Source of the DNA: UBA6921 sp964532385
Lineage (GTDB): Bacteria > Pseudomonadota > Gammaproteobacteria > SG8-11
Length of the DNA stretch: 64,000 bases
Reading direction: 5' to 3'
Assembly (NCBI GenBank): GCA_964532385.1
Contig: CAZHHW010000003.1
Coordinates: forward strand, 1-64,000
Position 1 is the first letter of the stretch. Each line of letters starts with the position of its first letter. This document shows, piece by piece, positions 42,391 to 49,832 of this stretch. Both the position numbers and the translations under genes were made by a program. The notes under the pieces were generated by a model. The model saw only the letters and a program-made list of their open reading frames with translations. It had not been told where the DNA came from and made no database searches.

Positions 42391-42954
42391 TCATGACCCT
42401 TTTTGCGCCGCCGCCAGACGTTCGGTTTTATAGCGCGTGAAATTTCCGGTTTTGTAAGCGCCGCTCACAACGAATTCGCCCAGCCACAGAAATTCATCCA
42501 CTCCGCGCGTGGCGCCGGTGTAGCGCATCGTGGAATGACCCTCAAGATCAAAAAACATGAACACCGGCGTTGCGCGCACCCGATGCACATTGAAGGCGAA
42601 ATCTTTTTCCGCCATCTCGGTGCCGTCGAAGTCTTTCATCAGCGTGTCGCCGCGCGTATCGATATGCAGCAGCCGGAAACGTCCCCGGTAATAGTCCTGC
42701 ACCACGGCCTGATTCAGCACCGTGGCTTTCATCTTCGCGCACCACGGACAATCCGGATCGTTGAACATGATCAGCAGACCAGCTTTGCCTTCCTTGCGCG
42801 CGGCGGCAACTTCCTCCTGAAGATTGTTGAAACTCTGATCGAAGAAATATTCGAGCGGATCGCGCGTTTGCGTGTCGGCGAATGGCGTGGTCGAAATAAT
42901 CATCAGACCGAACGCGGCGTATAACCGACGCCGGACATTTTTGGATGCTTGCAT
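42391..42954 (-). CDS. Periplasmic thioredoxin-like protein (SoxW-like)
   Basis: Protein of 187 aa with an N-terminal signal (RLYAAFGLMIISTTPFA) and a thioredoxin fold. The active site is MFNDPDCPWCAKMKA, and VRATPVFMFFDLEG holds the cis-proline. The CPWC motif and overall wording resemble SoxW-type thioredoxins that keep periplasmic Sox or cytochrome proteins reduced. Start at 42954 (MQASKNVRRR). Being first in the operon with TolC and an adaptor is unusual; the link may be to redox handling of secreted or metal substrates. Name is tentative beyond the fold. Confidence 0.8.
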   Translation of the reverse strand: MQASKNVRRRLYAAFGLMIISTTPFADTQTRDPLEYFFDQSFNNLQEEVAAARKEGKAGLLIMFNDPDCPWCAKMKATVLNQAVVQDYYRGRFRLLHIDTRGDTLMKDFDGTEMAEKDFAFNVHRVRATPVFMFFDLEGHSTMRYTGATRGVDEFLWLGEFVVSGAYKTGNFTRYKTERLAAAQKGS

Positions 42955-43180
42955 GAGGCACCTCGTGGAAAGATTGTTGCGGGGGCTGCGCAAAGCACCC
43001 ACCGACGAGATTCGATATACCTCCACCGCAGCGGAAAGTCATGACGGCGGAACGATGTTTTTACGATGTTTATTCGACGTGCGGAAAATCAATTGCTTAG
43101 GTATGTGCTGAAAAGGGAGTCATCGATTTGGACCTGCGTACCAAATCGACCTACCGACCTGCTTAGCTAATCAACTGCAA

Positions 43181-44446
43181 TCAGCGTGGCCGACATTCCA
43201 ACTCTTTGTCGTTGACTAATAGCGGCAGAATGCCGCGATAGACGTTCTCGGCCATGATCGCGTCGCCTCTCGGGGTAAAGTGGACGATGTCGAGATAAAT
43301 ATCTCCATCGTATTTTCCATACAGATTGGCGCTGGTATCGACGAAACGCGCGTTGTTAGTCGTCCGTGCCAATTCTTCGATCATCAAGTTGTGCAAATGA
43401 ATTTGTTCGACGATTGACGTTACGCCGGGCCAAGCGCCTCGATAGAAATCCTTCGCGCCCGCCGGACTATCTGCGGCCAACGCCGTGTTGAAACTCAGAA
43501 ACGCAAGTTGATAGCCGGAATGACGAGCGTGTTCCATCAGTTCATGGTATTGGCCATACAGTTCTCCTGCGCGGACCTTCGCCATCTTTACTTCTAGTTT
43601 TTCTTCTCGTTTAAAGAGGGATACGAACCGTTCATACGAGACTGCGGTTTCTTTTTTCAGAGAATTGAAAGCATTTTTAATGAACCAGAAAACGACNNNN
43701 NNNNNNNNNNNNNNNNNNNNNNNNNNNNNNNNNNNNNNNNNNNNNNNNNNNNNNNNNNNNNNNNNNNNNNNNNNNNNNNNNNNNNNNNNNNNNNNNAACT
43801 CTTGAAGCACGGCCGACCAAGTGCGGCTGTCTGCGAATAGTGTTTGCCCGAAGGTCGCGGAATCGCCGATGGTGAGTATGCGGTAGAGATTTTCCTTTTC
43901 CCGAGAAAAATTGTCACCACGATACCCTTGGTTATTAATGACCACTTCACCTTTATAGAAGCTCGCACGCGCGCCGGGAACGGGTAAGCGCGGACGCTTG
44001 CCTTGAGCGTCGGGTGGCGAGTTAGCGTCCAATACAAAAACAATCTCGTTTACGCGAACGACTTCCGATACAAAAAAATTCCACCATTTTGTGAATGCTT
44101 GCGGATTTGATTTTGCGGTCTTGTACGAGAACACGGGTTCCGCCGGAGCGGCTTGAGGATCATTCTTTAACGCAAGCGCCCAAAACGGCATCGATAAAAT
44201 CAGACCGATCATTGCAACACCGGCAAAAAGTGCGGCATGTCGGTGTTTTAGCCAAGGTAAGGCCCCTGCAAGAGCGATCCCCCCCAACGTTGACAGTGCA
44301 ACCGTAAGAATCAATGCCCGGTCGATTGGAAATATCCAGATGACCGCACCGAATAAAAACGGACTGCATATCAACGGAAGCCATGCCATCAGAAACGGTT
44401 TTGTATCCCTGCCGGACGATGGAATACTTGGTTTTTTCGACGGCAT
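43181..44446 (-). CDS. SGNH/GDSL hydrolase-like protein, membrane-anchored (interrupted by gap)
   Basis: Protein of about 420 aa, with a 100-N gap in the middle. The N-terminus has three membrane helices (residues 18-95). The SGNH domain shows block I as RILTIGDSATFGQTLF (catalytic Ser) and block V as DIYLDIVHFTPRGDAIMAEN (Asp and His). The middle blocks (Gly, Asn) are lost in the gap. It is 2 bases after an MBOAT acyltransferase, so the pair probably O-acetylates an extracellular polysaccharide or lipid: MBOAT moves the acetyl group across the membrane and the SGNH protein places it. Confidence 0.75.
   Translation of the reverse strand: MPSKKPSIPSSGRDTKPFLMAWLPLICSPFLFGAVIWIFPIDRALILTVALSTLGGIALAGALPWLKHRHAALFAGVAMIGLILSMPFWALALKNDPQAAPAEPVFSYKTAKSNPQAFTKWWNFFVSEVVRVNEIVFVLDANSPPDAQGKRPRLPVPGARASFYKGEVVINNQGYRGDNFSREKENLYRILTIGDSATFGQTLFADSRTWSAVLQEXXXXXXXXXXXXXXXXXXXXXXXXXXXXXXXXXXVVFWFIKNAFNSLKKETAVSYERFVSLFKREEKLEVKMAKVRAGELYGQYHELMEHARHSGYQLAFLSFNTALAADSPAGAKDFYRGAWPGVTSIVEQIHLHNLMIEELARTTNNARFVDTSANLYGKYDGDIYLDIVHFTPRGDAIMAENVYRGILPLLVNDKELECRPR
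43697..43796. other. Assembly gap (100 N) inside the SGNH gene
   Basis: A run of exactly 100 N within the SGNH domain, of unknown true length. Both flanks are in the same reading frame by chance or design. Confidence 0.99.
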
Positions 44447-44448
44447 GA

Positions 44449-45954
44449 TTAGAAACGGAAGTAAATAAAGGACTGTCGATACTCAAGTTGCGACACGGCG
44501 AATAGACCCAGCGCCGCAACAAAACACACATATTGAAAACTGGGGCGCCAGACCCATTCGCGGAGATAGTTTTCCGTGCGGCGGAATGCCGAGCGCAGCA
44601 CCGGCCGGTAAAGGCGCATGAATTGCTGAGTGTTCGGCAGCACGTTGACGATGACCAGCAACACGATGCTTAAGCCCACCGCATCCCAAATCGGATTCGC
44701 CAGTAATCCGGGCGGCATTTCGACTCGCAAACCCAATCCGTTTAGCCCGACCATGCCCGCAAGTATTAAGCCGGCTTGGTCCAGCGTCGAGGAACGAAAG
44801 AATACCCACGCGACGACCACGGCCACAAAGGTGATGGCTCGAGCGGTAATGCGCCCGCTAAGACTGTTGTCTTTTAATCCGAGGCGCTGCCTCCTTCGTT
44901 GCCACGTGTGAGCTATCGCTAAATAGACGCCGTGCAAACCGCCCCAGATCACGAAGTTCCACGCAGCGCCATGCCACAAGCCACCTAACAGCATGGTCAA
45001 CATTAAGTTTAAATACTGGCGAAAACGCCCGTTGCGATTCCCGCCCAGGGGAATGTAAAGGTAGTCGCGTAAGAAATTGGAGAGCGTGATATGCCAGCGT
45101 CGCCAGAACTCAATCATGTTCGCCGCCTTATACGGCGACGCGAAATTTTCCGGGAAGCGGATGTTAAATAGTCTTGCAAGCCCTATCGCCATGTCGCTGT
45201 AGCCGGAAAAATCGAAATAGATGACAAATGAGAACAGCAATACCGCGACCCACGCTTCGGTGAATCCAATGGGAACACCGTTACCGGCCGCAAAGAAAAT
45301 CGGATCGACATAAGAAGCGGCGGTATCCGCCAGCACCACTTTTTTGAACAGCCCGATCAGAATAATTGCAATTCCGGAAAGCAAATTTTCCGCCTTCGGT
45401 GTCAGTAGTTGCCGACGACTCAACTGCATTATCAAATTGTCGTGGCGCACAATCGGCCCGGCAATCAAATGGGGGAAGAACGCCAAGTACGACATGTACT
45501 GCAAGAAGGTATACCGGGCACATTGCCCCCGGTAGGTATCCACCAGATAGGCGATCTGCTGAAAGGTATAAAAGGAAATTGCGAGCGGCAGAACAATATC
45601 GCCGATTTCAATATATTTGCCGCTTAGCTGCCAGAACGCTAGCGCAAAAAAACCCGCGTATTTGAAGTAACCCAGTAACAGGAGATTGAACGCGACACCA
45701 AGAATGACGGCGATTTTGCGTGTTCTATCGCCAAAGCGCGACGGCTGACATATCCGGCCAAAACAGTAATTCACAACGATAGACACAACGAACAACCCGG
45801 TGTAACTCGCCTTCCAATATCCGTGAAAGAAAAGAGAACACAAGATCAACCAAACCAAGACGACCTTTAAATTTCCAAAACGTGCGAGAACATAGAAACC
45901 CAGCAAGGTGATAGGTAAAAACAGAAGCAGGAACTCAAACGAGTTAAAAAGCAT
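44449..45954 (-). CDS. MBOAT-family O-acyltransferase (AlgI-like)
   Basis: Polytopic inner-membrane protein of 501 aa, starting MLFNSFEFLLLFLPITLLG. Conserved MBOAT wording: LPLAISFYTFQQIAYLVDTY, FFPHLIAGPIVRHDNLI, FVIYFDFSGYSDMAIGLARL, EFWRRWHITLSNFLRDYLYI, PLGGNRNG and the catalytic His in LLGGLWHGAAWNFVIWGGLHG. The AlgI/DltB-like length fits polysaccharide O-acetylation. It is coupled to the SGNH gene downstream. No other exopolysaccharide genes are in view, so the acceptor is unknown. The start at 45954 is the standard MLFNS form. Confidence 0.92.
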   Translation of the reverse strand: MLFNSFEFLLLFLPITLLGFYVLARFGNLKVVLVWLILCSLFFHGYWKASYTGLFVVSIVVNYCFGRICQPSRFGDRTRKIAVILGVAFNLLLLGYFKYAGFFALAFWQLSGKYIEIGDIVLPLAISFYTFQQIAYLVDTYRGQCARYTFLQYMSYLAFFPHLIAGPIVRHDNLIMQLSRRQLLTPKAENLLSGIAIILIGLFKKVVLADTAASYVDPIFFAAGNGVPIGFTEAWVAVLLFSFVIYFDFSGYSDMAIGLARLFNIRFPENFASPYKAANMIEFWRRWHITLSNFLRDYLYIPLGGNRNGRFRQYLNLMLTMLLGGLWHGAAWNFVIWGGLHGVYLAIAHTWQRRRQRLGLKDNSLSGRITARAITFVAVVVAWVFFRSSTLDQAGLILAGMVGLNGLGLRVEMPPGLLANPIWDAVGLSIVLLVIVNVLPNTQQFMRLYRPVLRSAFRRTENYLREWVWRPSFQYVCFVAALGLFAVSQLEYRQSFIYFRF

Positions 45955-46042
45955 GCGAATAATGCAGACGGGTTGGCAGATAAGAATACAAGTACATCGC
46001 AGCGACAAAATTGGTCAAGGAGGCTACCTTTCCGAAAGCAGC

Positions 46043-46086
46043 AAATAATTATGAAAATAATTATTTTAGTCCAGACTTGATCTGGA
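46043..46086. promoter_or_regulatory. Two adjacent inverted repeats before the response-regulator gene
   Basis: AAATAATTAT, GAAA, ATAATTATTT form a perfect 10-bp A/T stem (46043-46066). TCCAGA, CTTGA, TCTGGA form a second, 6-bp stem (46070-46086). They lie 35-80 bases before the response regulator and in the divergent spacer to the MBOAT gene. They could be operator sites or a bidirectional control element. No regulator is known to me for this arrangement. Confidence 0.45.
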
Positions 46087-46120
46087 CACACGGGAGTACG
46101 CTTATCTCAATCATTGCCGG

Positions 46121-46831
46121 ATGAACCCGATGCCTAAAATCATTGCCATTGTTGAAGATGAAGCCGCGCTGCGTGAAAACTACGCGGCGGCGTTGCGCGC
46201 GCAGGGTTATCAAACACAGTTGTTTGCTGCGCGCAAAGAAGCGCTCGAGGCATTTCGCAAGCGGCTACCGGATTTGATGCTGTTGGACATCGGGTTGAGC
46301 GGAGATGCGGAGGGTGGTTTCGAGATCTGCCGCGCAGCGCGTGCGTTATCCACGACCGTGCCGATTATTTTTCTGAGCGCGCGCGACAGCGATCTCGACA
46401 TTATTTCCGGATTGCGCTTGGGTGCTGACGATTACCTCACCAAAGATATCAGCTTGCCGCATTTGACCGCGCGTATCAGCGCGCTGTTTCGCCGCCTGGA
46501 GGCGCTGCGCGCGCCGAGTGTGCAGGAAAATATCATCGAGCGCGGGCCGCTTTCCATCGACGTGAATCGCTACGCGGTGCGCTGGCGCGGTCGCGCGGTC
46601 GACCTGACCTTGACAGAATTCTGGATGGTGCACGCATTGGCGCTGCACCCGGGCCATGTGAAAAATCGCGAGCAGTTAATGCGCGACGCGCAGATCGTGG
46701 TCGACGATGCGACCATCACCTCGCATGTCAAACGCATGCGCGGCAAGTTCCTTGCTCTCGACCCGCAATTCACCGGCATCGACACGGTGTACGGCATGGG
46801 GTATCGCTGGCTGGAAAGTTCCGCGGACTAA
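46121..46831 (+). CDS. OmpR-type response regulator, dedicated-sortase-system type (PdsR-like)
   Basis: DNA-binding response regulator of 236 aa. The receiver domain has AIVEDEAALRENYAAAL, the phospho-acceptor in LMLLDIGLSGDAEGGFEICR, and SARDSDLDIISGLRLGADDY followed by LTKDISLPHL. The winged helix has DLTLTEFWMVHALALHPGHV and ITSHVKRMRGKFLALDP. This wording, especially the LTLTEFWMVHALA and DSDLDIISGLRLGADDYLT blocks, matches the TIGR03787-type regulator of the proteobacterial dedicated sortase system. A downstream ATG at 46130 (MPKIIAIV) may be the true start. The kinase gene follows after 4 bases. Confidence 0.85.
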   Translation: MNPMPKIIAIVEDEAALRENYAAALRAQGYQTQLFAARKEALEAFRKRLPDLMLLDIGLSGDAEGGFEICRAARALSTTVPIIFLSARDSDLDIISGLRLGADDYLTKDISLPHLTARISALFRRLEALRAPSVQENIIERGPLSIDVNRYAVRWRGRAVDLTLTEFWMVHALALHPGHVKNREQLMRDAQIVVDDATITSHVKRMRGKFLALDPQFTGIDTVYGMGYRWLESSAD

Positions 46832-46835
46832 AACC

Positions 46836-48983
46836 TTGTTACCACGTGTTCTCTTTTCGCTGCGTATCAAACTCGTCTTGGTGTCGTTGACCCTGTTGCT
46901 GATTCCGTGGACCGGTTATCGCTACCTGCAAGCAATGGAACAATATCTGCGCGAGGGACGCGAAGCGGTATTGCTGGAACGCGCGCACGCCGCCGCCGCG
47001 GTGCTCGCGGATCAGTCGCAAGCGTTCGCGCCGCGCGGCGGCGATACAGCGGCGGAGGCGGAACATCTATTTGTGCGGCCGCTGCGCACGCCTATTAATC
47101 TGGACGGCTATGACGACGATTGGGCGCCCTACCGCGATAGCACGCGCAGTTACGGGGCGGAGCACGTGTTGTTCACGCGCGGCGTGTACCGGCCGTCATC
47201 GTTGTCTTTCACGCTGAATCTGGCGAGCGGTAATGCCTATATTTACGCGCTGTTCCGCGTGCGTGACGACAAGCTGATCTATCGCGATGCCAGCAGTAGT
47301 AATTACGACACCAACGATTATGTCGAGCTCAGCACCCAAGATCGCGCCGGAGTGACGGCCCGTTATCAGTTCGCAACCAGCGCGCCCGGCTGGGTGATCG
47401 CGCAGCGCATCGCGCCGGACGAAAGCGACACGCCGATTCCCGAGCCGCGCATCAAAGGCGAATGGCAGGAAACCAGGCAGGGCTACACCCTGGAGTTGCG
47501 GATTCCGCAGGATTTATTCGGTGTGCGCCTGGCGTTCAGCGTAAACGATGTCGATGATCCACGGAGTCGCGTGCTCACCGCATCATTGGGGACAGCATCG
47601 TCACAGAATCCAGATGCGTTAAATACCGTGGGCGTACCCGCGCCGCAAATTCAAACCCTCTTGCGCGGATTAACACCGGCCGGTGCGCGCACCTGGGTGG
47701 TCGACACGCAGCGGCGCGTGATCGCGTTGGACGGGGGCTTGAAAACGCGCGCCGAAGAGAATGTTGAAGCCACCGATGCCCCGGTCACGGGCAGCCTGAT
47801 TCACGCGCTATACCGCCTGGTGTTGACACAACCCGCTGAGGAATTCCAGGACGATTTATCGGCCGCGTCGCAGTTGGATGCGCCCGCCGTGGTCAGCGCA
47901 CTGCGCGGGCAGGACGCCGCACGCTGGCGGCAAACGCCGGATCGGCGCGCGAGTATTCTGACCGCCGCCGTGCCCGTGCGTGCGAAAGGTGCCGTGGTCG
48001 GTGCGGTTGCGGTGGAAGAAACCAGCAATGGCATTTTGATTTTGCAGAACAGCGCGCTCGAGACCTTGATCAACTTCAGCGCCTTGACCTTATCACTGGT
48101 CGTGATCGTGCTGTTGCTGGTAGCCACGAATTTGTCGTGGCGTGTGCGGCGTCTGCGCGATGCCGCCGAGGCCGCCATCGGCACGGACGGCAGGGTGCGT
48201 GACGTGACAATATCGGTCGATGCGCGCGACGAGCTCGGCGATCTGGCGCGCAGCTTTCGGGGCATGCTGGAGCGGCTGGCGCAATACAATCGCTACCTCG
48301 AAACCATGGCGGGCAAGTTGTCGCATGAATTGCGTACGCCGATCAGCGTGGCGCGGTCGTCTCTTGAAAACCTGGACGGTGCCGCCAGCGAGGGCGAGCG
48401 CCATGTCTTTACACAACGCGCGCGCGAGGGAATCGAGCGTCTGAGCGGCCTGCTGGCGCGCATGAGTGAAGCCACGCGGCTGGAACAGACCCTGCAATCC
48501 GAAGCCCGCAGCCGCTTCGATTTGGCGCAGGTGGTGACAGGTTGTGTCGAAGGTTACCGTTACGCTCACCCCAAGCAGCACTTTGAGTTGACGGTGCAGC
48601 GACGTTCACCGGATCAGTCGCTTATGATTTACGGCGCGCCCGATTTGATCGCGCAGTTGCTCGACAAGCTGGTGGCCAACGCCCGGGATTTTTGTGTCAC
48701 GGAGTCCGCCATCCAATTACGGCTTGATGGCGACAGCACACACGTCACGCTGAGTGTGGCCAACACCGGGCCGTTATTGCCTGAAGCGATGGCTGATCAA
48801 TTGTTTGATTCGATGGTGTCGGTGCGTGACACGCGCGGCGATGAACCCCATTTGGGGTTAGGTCTTTACATCGTGCGGTTAATCGCGGAATTCCATGGCG
48901 GCCGGGCGCGAGCCGTCAATCGCCCCGATGCTTCCGGCGTTGTAATTAACGTGACCTTGCCGTTGGCGCCGCCCTTGTCATGA
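46836..48983 (+). CDS. Histidine kinase, dedicated-sortase-system type (PdsS-like)
   Basis: Kinase of 715 aa starting at TTG 46836, directly after the regulator. Helix 1 is at about 10-27. A large periplasmic sensor has a CBM9-like part (PINLDGYDDDWAPYRDSTRS, SGNAYIYALFRVRDDKLIYR, DTNDYVELST). Helix 2 is at about 400-420, then HAMP (RVRRLRDAAEAAIGTDGRVR), HisKA with SHELRTPISVARSSLENLD, and a HATPase in which the N-box reads KLVANARDFC and the G-box GLGLYIVRLIAEFHGG. Length and sensor match TIGR03785. No sortase or sortase-target gene is seen nearby, so the signal and targets are open. Confidence 0.82.
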   Translation: MLPRVLFSLRIKLVLVSLTLLLIPWTGYRYLQAMEQYLREGREAVLLERAHAAAAVLADQSQAFAPRGGDTAAEAEHLFVRPLRTPINLDGYDDDWAPYRDSTRSYGAEHVLFTRGVYRPSSLSFTLNLASGNAYIYALFRVRDDKLIYRDASSSNYDTNDYVELSTQDRAGVTARYQFATSAPGWVIAQRIAPDESDTPIPEPRIKGEWQETRQGYTLELRIPQDLFGVRLAFSVNDVDDPRSRVLTASLGTASSQNPDALNTVGVPAPQIQTLLRGLTPAGARTWVVDTQRRVIALDGGLKTRAEENVEATDAPVTGSLIHALYRLVLTQPAEEFQDDLSAASQLDAPAVVSALRGQDAARWRQTPDRRASILTAAVPVRAKGAVVGAVAVEETSNGILILQNSALETLINFSALTLSLVVIVLLLVATNLSWRVRRLRDAAEAAIGTDGRVRDVTISVDARDELGDLARSFRGMLERLAQYNRYLETMAGKLSHELRTPISVARSSLENLDGAASEGERHVFTQRAREGIERLSGLLARMSEATRLEQTLQSEARSRFDLAQVVTGCVEGYRYAHPKQHFELTVQRRSPDQSLMIYGAPDLIAQLLDKLVANARDFCVTESAIQLRLDGDSTHVTLSVANTGPLLPEAMADQLFDSMVSVRDTRGDEPHLGLGLYIVRLIAEFHGGRARAVNRPDASGVVINVTLPLAPPLS

Positions 48984-49109
48984 TTCGTCAGTATTGATCG
49001 TCAACTTGTCAGCGGCCCGTCATCCCGCGGCCGGTTCTCTCCGTTTAAATGTTCCACATGCGCACATCGATCCGATGACGCGCGACACATGCTTAACGGA
49101 GGAACACCT

Positions 49110-49724
49110 ATGTACATTCGTCACAATTATCAAACCATTTTGCGCACCTGCACCGCCGTGGCTTTGCCGCTGGCGCTAATGATCGGCTGTTCTGAAAAAG
49201 AGCCTGTGGCTCTGGAGCGTGGTGAAATTAATAGTGTAGTGGCCGGCATTGCACTTGAGCCCGATGAGAGCGGCAATATACGCGCCAACGTTCACGGCTT
49301 GCGTTATGTAAATATCTCGGCTGCCCTCCCGGAGATTAAATTGGAACCGGAAAACAAACGGGTCGTGACACCTGCGGTCCCGGTATTGTATTTTGCCACC
49401 GACATAGACACGGTCGCTGCGCAGGATATGGATACACTCAAACAGCACGCCGGGTTCCTGCTCACGCATGCGCGCTATGTATTGCACGTTAACGGTCATG
49501 CCGATGAACGCGGTACACCGCAATATAACGCGGATCTGTCGGCACGCCGCGCACAGCACACTGCCGCAGTGCTGATATCGTTTGGCGTACCGCAAGTGCA
49601 ACTTAGTGTGGCGAGTTTCGGTGCCCGTATGCCCGTAGGTGACCCGCATCGCTGGGATGAAAACCGGCGCGTGGAGTTGCGGTATGCCGAGGGTTACGAT
49701 GACGCTATGCTCAGTGAGCGTTAA
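49110..49724 (+). CDS. OmpA-family (Pal-like) peptidoglycan-binding lipoprotein
   Basis: Protein of 204 aa with a lipoprotein signal (AVALPLALMIGC, Cys27) and an OmpA C-terminal domain at about 90-195: VLYFATDIDTVAAQDMDTLK, VLHVNGHADERGTPQYNADL, SARRAQHTAAVLISFGVPQV and DENRRVELRY. The peptidoglycan-binding Asp and Arg are in NGHADERGT and SARRA. ATG 49110 has GGAGGA 6 bases upstream. It follows the PdsR/PdsS pair by 125 bases. In dedicated sortase loci an OmpA-family protein is also found, which may explain the neighbourhood, but this protein looks like an ordinary Pal paralogue. Confidence 0.88.
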   Translation: MYIRHNYQTILRTCTAVALPLALMIGCSEKEPVALERGEINSVVAGIALEPDESGNIRANVHGLRYVNISAALPEIKLEPENKRVVTPAVPVLYFATDIDTVAAQDMDTLKQHAGFLLTHARYVLHVNGHADERGTPQYNADLSARRAQHTAAVLISFGVPQVQLSVASFGARMPVGDPHRWDENRRVELRYAEGYDDAMLSER

Positions 49725-49832
49725 GCGGCGCGCTGCCTGCCGGGCTGGTGTCGTATTTATTGTTAAACTTTACACATGTTGTGTCGACACAGACTGGCAG
49801 TTGTCGCTCCAAAACACTCGCGGCATCCAGGT

